Shown here in pieces: positions 51,717 through 64,000 of a DNA stretch of 64,000 bases. The position numbers and the translations under genes are program-made. The DNA comes from Blasia pusilla (lineage: Eukaryota > Marchantiophyta > Marchantiopsida > Blasiales), in assembly GCA_050084515.1 (NCBI GenBank), contig CM114271.1, positions 3,100,001-3,164,000 on the forward strand, in the 5' to 3' direction. Positions within the stretch are counted from its first letter, which is position 1; every line of letters starts with the position of its first letter. Below the pieces are notes generated by a model. It saw only the letters and a program-made list of their open reading frames with translations. It was not told where the DNA came from and did not search any database.

Positions 51717-54700
51717 TGTCACATCTTTTAGGATAGATCGGTGAGATCTAATAGAGCGCCTTCATGAGTAGTGGAGGACACGCTCAATAGGTCACGGATG
51801 ACCTGCTGAAGCCCCAGGAAACCTGAGAGAGCAAGTTTCCCCTTCGTTTCGGCTCATTTGGAGCCATATTGAGGAACTTACTATTTTAGGTAAGTGCCAT
51901 TTTGAATATATGATCAACTTTCTATTTTTGGTAAGTGGCCCTTGACCTCCTACATCAGGTCAAGAGCCAAGGAGGTGACTTGGGAGAATAGGTTACCATG
52001 GAGAGAGCTTGGGAGAGGGGAGGGGTATACCTCAAGGAGAGAGAGCTTGAGCGCTCATTCTCTCTTTGTTGAACCTCTTGGCATGAGGCGGCGGAGCTAT
52101 GGTACCTCGCCTTGTGAGTGTAACCCAAGCCTCTCATTAGGAGAGTGGGTTTGGTTTGACATGAGAGAGAGAGAGTGCACACCTTTGAGAGCTATGTTGT
52201 GAGATGGTGGAGAGAGAGATTGGATCTTACTTTACAAAGAGAGAATGCGAGAATGATAGAATGAGAGAATGAGAGAATGAGAGAGTGAGAGAGTGAGAGA
52301 GCTTCATGGGGGAGCTCGCTGGTCACTCGCTGTTTTTGCAGGTTGGGGACCGTGTTCCCCGTTCAGCGGCTCATGGGAGTGCTCACCGGAGCAAGGGCTG
52401 CTTTCATTATTCTTTGCATTTGCCGATTTTTCGTGTGGAAGAGTGGCGCGCGGAAGCGCTGCCCAATTTTTTATAGGGATTGAGTATGGGGGCAGGTTGC
52501 CCCATGCTGGTGCTCTCGGGAGCACCATGTAGCTCGCTGACTTGTATTTTTACAGATGTTACATTTTCGTTGGGAGAAATCAGCTGAGCCGCCGAATTTT
52601 GTGTAGGAGAAAGAGACATTGGGCTTTATGACAGTCCCTGTAAGTTTTTACTGAAATTTTCGATTCTAAATTTTTGTTGATGCTGGCGTAGATCGTGAAG
52701 GTGTGCACGTTGCAACAACAAACGATCGCAATTTGGAGTTGCGAACAAAAAGTTATGGTCAATCTTGTAAAGCTGCCATTGCTAGGCGATTTTTAGGGTT
52801 AAATTGTGCAAACCCTAAATCAGCCGCCACACCGGCGGCGGCCGTCGCCATCACAGTCATTGTCAACGGTCAACCATCACCGTCGAAGGTCAACCATCAC
52901 CGTCGACGGTCAACCGTCACCGTCACCGTCATCGGTCGGCCGTCACCGTCATCGATCAACCGTCACTGTCAACGGTCCACCATCCATTGTCCACCCTTTG
53001 GGTGCTATTTCCGTCATTACGGAGTGGAGGGTCTTCCACGACGTTCGTTGATTCCTTGACTTGCGTCGCCACCGCAGCATTTTTTTGTTTTGGCCGCCAC
53101 CGTCATCGCAGATTCTTCATCAACCAGTGATGGCAGATGACCTCCGGTTATGGTGTAGGAGAAAGAGACATTGGGCTTTATGACAGTCCCTGTAAGTTTT
53201 TACTGAAATTTTCGATTCTAAATTTTTGTTGATGCTGGCGTAGATCGTGAAGGTGTGCACGCTGTGCAACAAACAGTGCGCAATTTGGAGTTGCGAACAA
53301 AAAGTTATGGTCAATCTTGTAAAGCTGCCATTGCTAGGCGATTTTTAGGGTTAAATTGTGCAAACCCTAAATCAGCCGCCACACCCGCGGGCGCGCCGCT
53401 TCATCATCACAAATCACTATCAACGGTCAACCATCACCGTCGAAGGTCAACCATCACCGTCGACGGTCAACCGTCACCGTCACCGTCATCGGTCGGCCGT
53501 CACCGTCATCGATCAACCGTCACTGTCAACGGTCCACCATCCATAGTCCACCCTTTGGGTGCTATTTCCGTCATTACGGAGTGGAGGGTTTTCCACGACG
53601 TTCGTTGATTCCTTGACTTGCGTCGCCACCGCGTACTTTATTTTGGCCGCCACCGTCATCGCAGATTCTTCATCAACCAGTGATGGCAGATGACCTCCGG
53701 TTATGGTGTAGGAGAAAGAGACATTGGGCTTTACGACAGTCCCTGTAAGTTTTTACTGAAATTTTCGATTCTAAATTTTTGTTGATGCTGGCGTAGATCG
53801 TGAAGGTGTGCACGCTATGCAACAAACAGTGCGCAATTTGGAGTTGCGAACAAAAAGTTATGGTCAATCTTGTAAAGCTGCCATTGCTAGGCGATTTTTA
53901 GGTTAAATTGTGCAAACCTAAATCAGCCGCCACACCGCGGCGGCCGCCGCCATCACATCATTGTCAACGGTCAACCATCACCGCCGAAGGTCAACCATCA
54001 CCGCCGACGGTCAACCGTCACCGCTCACCGTCTATCGGTCGGCCGTCACGCTCATCGATCAATCGCCATCACGCTAACGGTCCACCATCCATTGTCCACC
54101 CTTTGGGTGCTATTTCCGCTATTACGAGTGGAGGGTCTTCCACGACGTTCGTTGATTCCTTGACTTGCGCCGCCACCACAGAGACTTTGTTTTGGCCGCC
54201 ACCGTCATCGCAGATTCTTCATCAACCCTGATGGCAGATGACCTCCGTTATGGTGTAGGAGAAAGAGACATTGGGCTTTATGACAGTCCCCGTAAGTTTT
54301 ACTGAAATTTTCGATTCTAAATTTTTGTTGATGCTGGCGTAGATCGTGAAGGTGTGCACGCCAGTGCAACAAAAATCGCAATTTGGAGTTGCGAACAAAA
54401 AGTTATGGTCAATCTTGTAAAGCTGCCATTGCTAGGCGATTTTTAGGGTTAAATTGTGCAAACCCTAAATCAGCCGCCACACCGGCGGCGGCCGTCGCCA
54501 TCACAGTCACTATCAACGGTCAACCATCACCGTCGAAGGTCAACCATCACCGCCGACGGTCAACCGTCACCGTCACCGTCATCGGTCGGCCGTCACCGTC
54601 ATCGATCAACCGTCATCGCATCAACGGTCCACCATCCATAGTCCACCCTTTGGGTGCTATTTCGCGTCATTACGAGTGGAGGGTTTTCCACGACGTTCGT

Positions 54701-56427
54701 TGATTCCTTGACTTGCGTCGCCACCGCGTACTTTATTTTGGCCGCCACCGTCATCGCAGATTCTTCATCAACCGTGATGGCGAGATGACCTCCGGTTATG
54801 GTGTAGAGAAAGAGACATTGGGCTTTACGACAGTCCTCGTAAGTTTTTACTGAAATTTTCGATTCTAAATTTTTGTTGATCTTTGGCGTGAGATCGTGAA
54901 GGTGTGCACGTTTGGCAACAAACAAAGGCGCGCAATTTGGAGTTGCGAACAAAAAGTTATGGTCAATCTTGTAAAGTCGCCATTGCTAGGCGATTTTAGG
55001 GTTAAATTGTGCAAACCTAAATCAGCCGCCACACCGGCGGGCGGCCGCCGCCATCAAATCACTATCAACGGTCAACCATCACCGCCGAAGGTCAACCATC
55101 ACCGTCGACGGTCAACCGTCACCGTCATCGCTATCGGTCGGCCGTCACCGTCATCGGTCGGGCGTCACCGCTCATCGATCAAATCCATCGCTAACGGTCC
55201 ACCATCCATAGTCCACCCTTTGGGTGCTATTTCCGCGTCATTACGGAGTGGAGGGTCTTCCACGACGTTCGTTGATTCCTTGACTTGCGCCGCCACCGCT
55301 GCACTTTATTTTGGCCGCCACCGTCATCGCAGATTCTTCATCAACCTTGTGATGGCGAGATGACCTCCGGTTATGGTGTAGGAGAAAGAGACATTGGGCT
55401 TTCTGACGGTCCCGTAAGTTTTTACTGAAATTTTGTTTCTAAATTTTTGTTGATCTTTGGCGTAGATCGTGAAGGTGTGCACGTTGTGCAACAAGCGATC
55501 TTAATTTGGAGTTGCGAACAAAAAGTTATGGTCAATCTTGTAAAGCTGCCATTGCTAGGCGATTTTTAGGGTTAAATTGTGCAAACCCTAAATCAGCCGC
55601 CACACCGGCGGCGGCCGTCGCCATCACAGTCATTGTCAACGGTCAACCATCACCGTCGAAGGTCAACCATCACCGTCGACGGTCAACCGTCACCGTCACC
55701 GTCATCGGTCGGCCGTCACCGTCATCGATCAACCGTCACTGTCAACGGTCCACCATCCATTGTCCACCCTTTGGGTGCTATTTCCGTCATTACGGAGTGG
55801 AGGGTCTTCCACGACGTTCGTTGATTCCTTGACTTGCGTCGCCACCGCGTACTTTGTTTTGGCCGCCACCGTCATCGCAGATTCTTCATCAACCAGTGAT
55901 GGCAGATGACCTCCGGTTATGGTGTAGGAGAAAGAGACATTGGGCTTTATGACAGTCCCCGTAAGTTTTTACTGAAATTTTCGATTCTAAATTTTTGTTG
56001 ATGCTGGCGTAGATCGTGAAGGTGTGCACGCTGTGCAACAAACAGTGCGCAATTTGGAGTTGCGAACAAAAAGTTATGGTCAATCTTGTAAAGCTGCCAT
56101 TGCTAGGCGATTTTTAGGGTTAAATTGTGCAAACCCTAAATCAGCCGCCACACCGGCGGCGGCCTTCGCCATCTTAGTCACCGTCAATGGTCAACAGTCA
56201 ACCGTCACCGTCGATAGTCAACCATCACCGTCAACAGTCAACCGTCATCGTCATTGATTGGCCGTCACCATCAGCGGTCAACCGTCACTGTCAACGGTCC
56301 ACCGTCCATTGTGCACCCTTTGGGTGCCATTGCCGCCATTACGGAGTGGAGGATCTACCACGACGTTCATTGATTCCTTGACTTGCGTCGCCACCACGTA
56401 CTTTGTTTTGGCCGCCACCGTCATCGC
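51717..56427 (+). repeat. Right terminal block L2 of copy C with seven ~550-bp tandem units
   Basis: 51,722-52,603 equals the left block. Then units start at 52,604, 53,156, 53,709, 54,256, 54,804, 55,379 and 55,925; the last is cut by T2 at 56,427. Lengths are about 552, 553, 547, 548, 575, 546 and 503. Each unit starts TAGGAGAAAGAGACATTGGG, has an inverted telobox pair (TTTTTAGGGTT ... AAACCCTAAA), and then a GTCAACCGTCACC-type short-period array. The left block holds one unit. Confidence 0.88.
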
Positions 56428-56548
56428 ATATTTTGGTACTTCTTGTCTCGTTGTTTGGATGCCATGAGTTAGCATGGGATCATGCGTGTTTGTATGTGTG
56501 TTCGGTGACAGCGATGTATGTTGTGTAGCGATGTGTATGCGCACGACA
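56428..56548 (+). repeat. T2 block, right end of copy C
   Basis: Same as T1 (51,602-51,714), with an 8-base TTTGTATG-type insertion. The element ends GCGCACGACA at 56,548, where element G resumes. Confidence 0.85.
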
Positions 56549-56745
56549 TCTATGATCAACTCATGAAAGTCACGTTTGGCTTTGCCCAAGACTTCCCTCA
56601 GAGAAAACTTTATTTTCGCATCCAAAATCCTCTCCTCAAGAATCTCCTTGAATCTTCGTGCTTGTCTCTATATCAGACTAAAACTTGTATGTAGGAGTCT
56701 TACCCTTGGTCTTCTGAGAAGACCTCCCACCTAAACTGTCAAGCT
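56549..56745 (-). pseudogene. Element G, Gag/protease part upstream of the C insertion
   Basis: The minus-strand reading joins to 42,050. It includes KTKGKTPTYK, then ILEERILDAKIKFSLREVLGKAKRDFHELI, a block found before the protease in some gypsy lineages. It ends at about 56,745, where AT-rich DNA begins. Together with 40,453-42,050 it shows that copy C split element G. Confidence 0.6.
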
Positions 56746-57995
56746 TGTTGTAGGATCTAATTTTATTTTCTTGAAGAAAAAATAATAATTTTCCGTGTTA
56801 TATTCGTACAATTAAAAATATTTAAAGGAAATATTAAGATGATTTTTATAACTCATTGGGATTTTTTATTAAGTGCGGTCTTGAAAGATAACAACATGGG
56901 AAAATTCACGTATAATAATAATATGGAATAATATCTCATAAACTATAAGCATAATAGTCTAAAAGTTTAAAATCACTTACTCTGAACCCCCTTTTCACAC
57001 ATGATGATTTTGCATATATAGCATACTAAATAGATCTTTCTCAATAAAAGGTGATTAGTGAAGGCATCTCCCTCTTCCCTCATCTAAGATTTTGGTGCAA
57101 AAAATTATGCTTGATAGTTGTATATGACAAAAAAATTTATTCATCTTAAGTAAGGTTGCGCACGGACAAAGTTCATATCCATCTGCACTGACTTATGTCC
57201 ATCCTAGAGACGACCATGTTTGTGCTAGAATTTGTTTCCGCACCTAGTCCCACCCAGTTCCCACAAACTTATCCCCAAGCCCTAAACCACGGCCTTTCCT
57301 TGTATTCTGCCATGTGGGGCTTTTGACGGACTTTTGATGAGGGGCGAGGCCTCCCCCCTCTCCCCCAAAAAAAACCAACCAACCAAAAAAAAATTGTCCC
57401 ACCACAACCCTCCTCGTAGTCAGAGCCTTCCTATGCCCCGCCATGCCCATACATGGGCAACCCATATCATAAATAAACTATTTTAGAGATAAAATTTTAA
57501 TTTCTTAGAGGAAAAATAAAAACCCTTATCTTCCCACCAAAGGACCTAGTTTTCTTGGTCCCTTGTTCATTACTTAAATAACCCCAATGTACAAGTAATG
57601 AGATTGCCTTCCACTTGTTAATACACCTTCAACTTTAAATATAGGTGCAACTCTTGAATCATAGCTATCCTTATTAGTGTGTCCCCCTTCATCCATCATG
57701 TCATGCTTTCCATTTTCTTTGTTGTTTTAATACACCAAGTATGGTTGTAATGATGGAACACTTATCTCTCAGACTAAGCCATTAACCTTTTTATCGAAAG
57801 AAGGCGAATCCATGACTTTGGGTCTAATCCACAATGAGGTCTAATCCATAATGCAAAGTCTACAAAATATAAGAAAAAATATAATTAGGAAATTGAGTTG
57901 TAGCAAAAAACAACTAGGATTATGATTACAATGGTTTAATCATTTTCTGTGATTAGATGAACCTATTCTAGTCATATAGTTATGACACAATTAGG

Positions 57996-58038
57996 AACCA
58001 AATAAGTCTATAGGAAGAACCTATAGACTTATTTGGTT
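57996..58038. repeat. Perfect 19-bp hairpin
   Basis: The arms AACCAAATAAGTCTATAGG and its exact inverse are separated by five bases (AAGAA). ATGAC/GTCAT pairs lie further out, so the hairpin may be the core of a small MITE-like element. Confidence 0.8.
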
Positions 58039-60104
58039 GGTATAGTCATACTTGATTACTAGAGACTAACCGTTAAAGGTTCATAAGTATTTTTGTCTCT
58101 ACTATCACAATTTTTAGGCTATAAATTATTGATATTAAACTAGGATAATAAATAATAATAAGACAAATATATAATTATATGTTTTATTCTTTTATTATCA
58201 TATAGCCAATGTTTTATAAATATAATATTACTAAAATTTATGAAACTTTTCCACAACATATTTAACCATGCGATAGATATGCATATTTTAGTTTAGATCT
58301 ATATTCAAGAACATGTATATAAGTATATTTACAATTTTAAAATATATTATAAAGGAATTTAAACTAATTATAATTGGATCTTTCAATTCCAATAAGATGA
58401 AACAAATTAGAATAATATATTAAATTTTTTTCTTGGTCATCTTCGAGAGATATATTGAAACACAACCCATAATCAAACCCATAGTCATATTCTAGCCCAT
58501 GTGGCTATGGTTAGAGGAGGAATAAATAGTTTCAATGTCATTCAATTTCTTTGTGTGAATTAAAAAAAAAAACTTGGAATTTTGACCCTCATTTATTATT
58601 TCAAGTGCCTATTTTGAGAGAACATTTAAACCATTAATGAAGACCTTCCAGGTAATTTTTTCTCCACTACGCTCAATTTTAGGATCATCCAACGATTAAG
58701 TTAAAAGCATAGCCAAAACTAATATTCAATATCACAACATGGTGTCAAGACCTATAATAAAATTTGATCATTTTGTCATTATGAGGATATCTCTTATTTA
58801 TACTTCAGCTCCCCACTACTCAGCCAAAATACTCAACCTTTTCCACGTATGGCATATTTATGCATTGGATGATTTTCGTTTTTTTCCTCTAATTTTAGAG
58901 TCAGCACATGTCTCCAATTGGAAGTGAAATTGGTCATCATAATTTTGGTATTTCATTTAAAGATTCCAATAAAATAATGTGAGTCGTTCAATAGTCCTTT
59001 ATTTCTCAAATTTTCAAGGCTATCCAATATGTAGAGTTGGCATGTCTAAAAGAGAATCTTGAATATTTCTATGTTCAAAGATCAGAACGAATATAATTTA
59101 TGACTATCTCTAAATCCTAAATCTTTGTGAGAGCATGTATGACCATAAGGAGGGATTTTATAAATATTTGTATGGACATTCTATTTCTTAACATGGAATT
59201 AAAAATCGGATTTGAAATTAAAACTCTCGTAGTTCAATGTGAGTTTTGTTTCACATAGAGCTTTGTTTTCTTATACATCTATTCTTTATCCATTCATAGT
59301 GGCCAATCTTGTTTTTTTCCAGAATTTAAAACAAGAAATAAAAAAATATCCACTAAAATCAGTACAACTAAACTTCTATCATTTTCATATAAATTTCCAT
59401 TATTAAAATATAAAAATGGAATAATAGGATTTTCCAAAAATTTTATGGATTATTCAGCTTTTCTTTTCATCCAAAAATATTTTCTTGGACACGTTAAGTA
59501 ATTGATATATTATCAAAAAAAATCTCACATTAAAAAAGGCATAAATTCACAAATTGAATTGGACGTGGAGTTCTGTTTCATTTAGGAAAAACCATATATT
59601 TTACCTATGTGAATCCTCATTTATTTTAAACAAATTTATAAAAATATAAATAAAACTACTTGTCTTTACACTTTTATTAAATTTATTTTATCAATTGCTG
59701 CAAGATGGAATTTTTAAGTCAAATTTTTAATGATTAAATTTTGTAATAATTAGATGAATTTTGAAATTTAGGGGATAAAATCTAATATTATATGAGATTA
59801 ATTGAATGATTTAGATAGCATAAAATCTTATTTTTTAATAATTTTTTTCCTTAATATAAATTTCTAGAGAGATCCTCAAAGACTTAAAAATGAAAAATAT
59901 TAATGTAGGAATTACTTATTAAAAAATGATACATATGGGAGTTTGAATTTGTTAGATTTGTACCTGTGATACTATATGGATTAGTGGTAGAAGACAAGTG
60001 GTTAATGGTACTGTTTTGAGTCTCCCCCAACATATGTTTGGCGGACCAAGTTTAGAGATGGAATTGTTGGATGGACATACAGGGTTAGTGGGGGGAATGT
60101 GGAT

Positions 60105-60225
60105 GGTGATAGAATTGATGGACGAAATCCGATGGATGGAGGATGGGTGCATGGACAACACAATTGATGAATGGAAGGATGGGATTATAAACAAAGTCGA
60201 TAGATGGATGGAAGGTGAGAGGGAT
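60105..60225. repeat. GATGGA-rich short-period repeat
   Basis: Irregular GATGGA/GGATGG repeats over about 120 bases. The open frames here on both strands (Met-Asp-Glu / Ser-Ile-His rich) are products of the repeat. Confidence 0.55.
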
Positions 60226-63200
60226 TTTGATAGAGGATGCAACACATAGACAAAGATATTGTGTGGACGAACATATCATAACTTAATCATTGTATTCTAT
60301 CATGCAACGTATGTCCTCAATACATATGTAAGAGTGATTTCCACAAGAGCCACCAATAGAGAGATTCTTTTCACACTAACTCCTTCTAATAACTTACCTT
60401 CCATCCCACACTCTAGTTTAAAGAACATTCAATATCAAAGCTCTATTGTATTCCATAACAAAGCCCAAGGCTTCATTCATTATATATCCTTCAACCATGT
60501 AGCCTTTAGGATAAGCATGAGATATCATATATCCTTTGAGGATTCCAAAGTAGAGCTCAATTGGATATATCCAACACATCAATGATTGACAAATATCAAT
60601 CTCTTTAAGTAAAGGCTCATAAATTGAGTCAATACATCAAAGAAAGAAAGGGAAGGTGGATTCCATTAGGCATAGGAAGTTTAGGACATCATGTCGTAAT
60701 CTTTAAGCATATCATATTCTAACAAGTCTTAATATATATCTTACAAAATATACTCTAGATATGCATGATTTTCATTCTAATTGGTAGCTTTGTGGACAAA
60801 ACATGGGCAATTATTGCATGAAAATTTGAAAGTCATGAGATTTCAAACCTCCAACCTTGTTGCTTAATAAATGATATACTCTAACTTGCATATTCTATCA
60901 TAAAGCCATCATGTCTTTCTTCTTGAATGAGAAGCTTTGACATTGTCTATCCCATCTAACTTACAAGGATTTTCCTCATCATGTCCATTGTAATGCATCA
61001 CTAACTACCAAATTCATTATCTCATTCGCTTAGAATCTAGTCTATTCCCCAAGAGGATTGAATTATCACTCAACTATTCTAGCTGAAACAGCAACAAGAA
61101 TTCTCTCGTTGTTTCTTCGAGAATAAGGGTCTCAGACTCTAACAATCTATATTCTCACAACAAGTCTTCCTTATAGAGTTTCTAAATACTACTCTAAACA
61201 CTCTCTAAATTGAGGATAGTGCCTTTATCAAGCTAGTAAATCATGTATCTATGAAGAAAATGAGGTCTACACATGATCTCAAGACTTCAAGAAAGGATCG
61301 ATCTTCTACATCTAGAACTTAAAACATCTTCGCAAGATATACACTATTTAGCATAGTGCAATCATTCATCTATGAATCCTTGTATTCCTCTCCACCAAGC
61401 CTCTTACTAGGATTAAATTTTCACATCTCCAATCACAACAAGATCTTCAATCCAAATACAAAGTATAAAAACTATAGAAACTTTATTGCCTCATCAAGAG
61501 GTTGAGAGGTTATTGAATGTACATAACTTTTCCTAACCATGGTTCAGTCATTAGAGCCTCCTCCCCTACATAGATTGTTTGAAATATTATCTTTTCCTTC
61601 TTATACTTTGTGTTTATACTCCTCCTAAATCATCTTCCTCTCTGGATATGGAAAGACTCTAATCAACTTCCTACCAATCCTACTACTAAAGATTTGGACG
61701 ATCGTGCACCTCTAATTACTTGAGCTAATCTACTTTGCTATGTAAATTTATTTTTCAAAATATTTTTTTACAAAAATTCCTACACTCATTGTAGTTTGCA
61801 CAATCCTTGCAAAGAAACTTAGCAAACTACTCCCAACTTTGTCTTTCCCTACAATCCTCTCGAAAGATTTCAATAAAATATGTATTTTTCTTCATTCCTG
61901 GTCTTTACAAAGTACTTTCATTCAATCTTCAAGGAAGTAATTTGTACTCGCAAAGATTATACAAAGTCCTCATATTTTCCTCCTATCTTTGTGAAGAGTC
62001 CTTGTTTGGATATACCCTATGTCTAATTCCTTGTAGTACGGGTCCTTTTTCCTCACAATGTCTTAAAAAGACTTAAGTTTGTCTTTGTTCTTATGTTGTC
62101 TTCTTAGGGCCTCAACTATAAATGGTCTTTACAAGGATTTCCTTTCATAAAGGCTCTTTAATAAACACTTCTTCCTAAACAACTTTCCTACTTTCTAAAC
62201 ATGGTTTCGCAGAAATGGACTTATCCTAAACATGGCCAATAGGTCCCCTATGCTAATACATTTGGTACCCCGATTGTCCACGCAGGCTCGGGACACAAGA
62301 ACAGGTATGGCCTCATATTTTAGGAAGGCATGCAAGGATTGAATGGATGTGTGAGCTTCGAGACCACACACGCTCTATGCGGGCCTCTATGAGTGAGGCA
62401 TGGGCTTGATGTGGGCTACAAAATGGGTGGCAAGAACGGATGACAGGTCTTTGGACTGGGTGCAAGTTGACAAATCCTAGCTCTACCTTGCAAGTATGGC
62501 AGACCGCGAGAATCTGGGTCTACACGGACATGTTCGTTCGAAGGACAAGCATAAGTCCACATACATAGACTTGTCCATGTGCATATGCAACCTTGTCTTT
62601 AAAGTACATCTTACTAAGGTACTCTCCTACACTACTTTTGACTAACAATAGATGTTTCTTCTCTTATGTATAGACCAAAATGCAACTTCTCGATGCCATA
62701 CGTCCATTATTATATTATAATATCTGATTAACAAATGAAAAGGCACCTTGGGTATTTTTCAATCGTGATTTTTAGAAAATTTGGAAGAAAATTTAAGGGA
62801 GTGGTGGATAGAAGTACACAAAAATATCTCACCAAGTTTCAACCCTCATAGATTAATAATTTTATTATGAAAAATCAAAGAGTCTATTTTTATAATAAAA
62901 GATCTCATAACCAAGGGGTCAAAACTTGAATTGGAAGAAATACATAGGATAGAGAAATAAATGAATAATAAGGATATAAATGAATAAAATTTTAGTTAGG
63001 CAGAAAGTAAGAGGATAAAATATGTCATATATTTGAGTAAAACATATCTATTCAAGATACTCTTTAAAAGAACTTGCAGTTTAATAGGTCAATAAGATCA
63101 AATGGATAGAAATAATATAAAACCATATGGACCAATAAAGGGAGACCTCATGGTTTCTTGAAGGAGATTTTCTCCAACTTGAGCTCATAAAGGGGTAGTG

Positions 63201-64000
63201 GTTTCTTGAAGCCTATCTCACATTCTTGAAGCAATTTTATTGTATATGTAAGATAGTTTCAATCTATATTTTTAAGGGAGGAGCGCCTCTCATGACAATA
63301 TCTCGCTTACTGACACATGGTTGTAATGATATCCTCACAATATGTAAATCTCTAAAATATAAAAAAATTTATCCTGCAAAATGAAAAAAGGAAAGGAAAG
63401 TTTTTAATTTAAAGGAGGGATTATGCATAGCACAAGCCTTTATGGGCAACTTATTAGTAATTGCAAGAGAAAATTTTTTTACAAGTATATGCTACTTCAA
63501 AGAGGATGGATTTTCTCTCTTTAGAAATATTCTCAGATTTCCTTATATGAAGATGAATTTATCTATTTTTCGAGGGATGCAATAAGATATCTTAGCTTGC
63601 GACATACGTTTTCCATCTTTCGCTAAAAAAGAAAGATACAAAATTTTCATACAAGACCTTATTAATTCTAATTAAGTAAAAGATGAATATGAGGATTAAA
63701 CATGATTGATGGATAGAAGATGATTTTCACCACTTTCTTGCATTGAATTTGTTAATACAAGCATGATAAATCATTAGATGTATAGCTATTAGATGTTACT
63801 CTATCATTTTGGGGTATAGTTCATGGGTGTACTAGAGGAAAGAATAAATCCTTAACATCGATAAAGATGGATACAAGGAAAGACTTCTGGAAAAGGCATA
63901 TGTTGAAAGGGAAGGCATTCACTTCGAGGATATTTTCTCACTAGTGATAGAGATTACATCCATTTTCATATTTCTAGGCACAATAGCTCTCTATGACCCA

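Larger units (their letters stand above)
42051..56548 (+). mobile_element. Gypsy copy C with DNA methyltransferase and PHD finger
   Basis: This is a 14.5-kb member of the family. Left block L1 (42,051-~43,472), leader, Gag (44.4-45.7 kb), unknown region and protease (45.7-46.75), methyltransferase (47.04-48.07), RT (48.38-49.3), RNase H (49.4-49.93), integrase (50.04-51.07), PHD (51.09-51.42), T1, and a greatly enlarged L2 (51,717-56,427) with T2 (56,428-56,548). It interrupts element G. The left edge lacks a few bases compared with L2, and I see no clean target duplication (AATCAAC and GATCAAC flank it, offset). Polyprotein frames are badly broken. Confidence 0.82.
56746..64000. other. AT-rich region without recognisable genes
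   Basis: This is 7.2 kb of strongly AT-rich DNA, unlike the GC-balanced elements to its left. No frame over about 110 codons exists and none looks like a protein family. It holds a perfect hairpin (57,996-58,038), a GGATGGATGG-type short repeat around 60,110-60,220, many A/T runs, and an inverted-looking pair of GCAACCTT-CACGGAC regions near 57,150 and 62,590. It could be a long intron, intergenic DNA or an old decayed element. Confidence 0.5.

Noticed and set aside
53255-53608. Open frames of about 80-155 codons in the tandem array of copy C (His/Arg/Ser/Pro-rich)
   Set aside because: They come from the GTCAACCGTCACC-type short repeats and recur in every unit with shifting frames. No start, domain or conservation supports them.
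56746-64000. Host genes in the AT-rich tail
   Set aside because: All frames are short, lack codon or domain signals, and run through A/T runs or GATGGA repeats. I cannot support any.

Overview
The window looks like nuclear DNA of a green-lineage (streptophyte) eukaryote. The evidence is spliceosomal introns with clear GT..AG borders, Ty1/copia and chromodomain-bearing Ty3/gypsy elements primed by initiator-Met tRNA-like sites, and AAACCCTAA-type plant telobox motifs. A charophyte such as Chara is a reasonable guess, but it is an inference and not proven. I found no rRNA, tRNA or CRISPR, and no confident single-copy host gene. Almost everything from 1 to about 56.7 kb is nested mobile elements; 56.75-64 kb is AT-rich and nearly featureless.

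Layout. Four copies of one unusual Ty3/gypsy family are present: A (minus, 1-1.59 kb, integrase/PHD end), E (plus, about 1.6-19.46 kb, truncated in RT), B (plus, 25.43-35.16 kb, the best copy) and C (plus, 42.05-56.55 kb). The order of domains is Gag with two CCHC knuckles, a conserved unknown region, aspartic protease, a full DNMT3/DRM-like cytosine-5 DNA methyltransferase, RT, RNase H, integrase and a C-terminal PHD finger. All copies carry nonsense codons or frameshifts. Copies B and C end in a T-L-T arrangement, while the left end carries only L. In C the right L block holds seven units of a ~550-bp tandem repeat, against one at the left.

Copy E is split at 4,528-16,688 by a 12.16-kb DNA transposon flanked by the 9-bp direct repeat TAGTGCAGC. 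It carries a Mutator-like transposase with a SWIM-type zinc finger (plus strand) and, divergently, a spliced gene (minus strand) joining a ParB-like domain to an N4/N6-type DNA methyltransferase motif. Dozens of short palindromes (arm GCAACCCGTCGG) fill its introns and intergenic spaces and were not seen elsewhere in the window.

The rest of the nest is E interrupted by copia F, F interrupted by chromodomain gypsy D (5-bp GGTAT duplication), and D interrupted by B (5-bp AGGAT duplication). A 2.6-kb segment (about 19,464-22,061) was later inverted, flipping the 5' half of F together with the end of D's LTR. C sits inside a fourth gypsy lineage, G (minus, 40.45-42.05 kb plus 56.55-56.75 kb).

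The main biological point is that two unrelated selfish elements here each encode their own DNA-methylation enzyme: a C5 cytosine methyltransferase plus PHD reader in the retroelement, and a ParB/N4-N6-type methylase in the DNA transposon.
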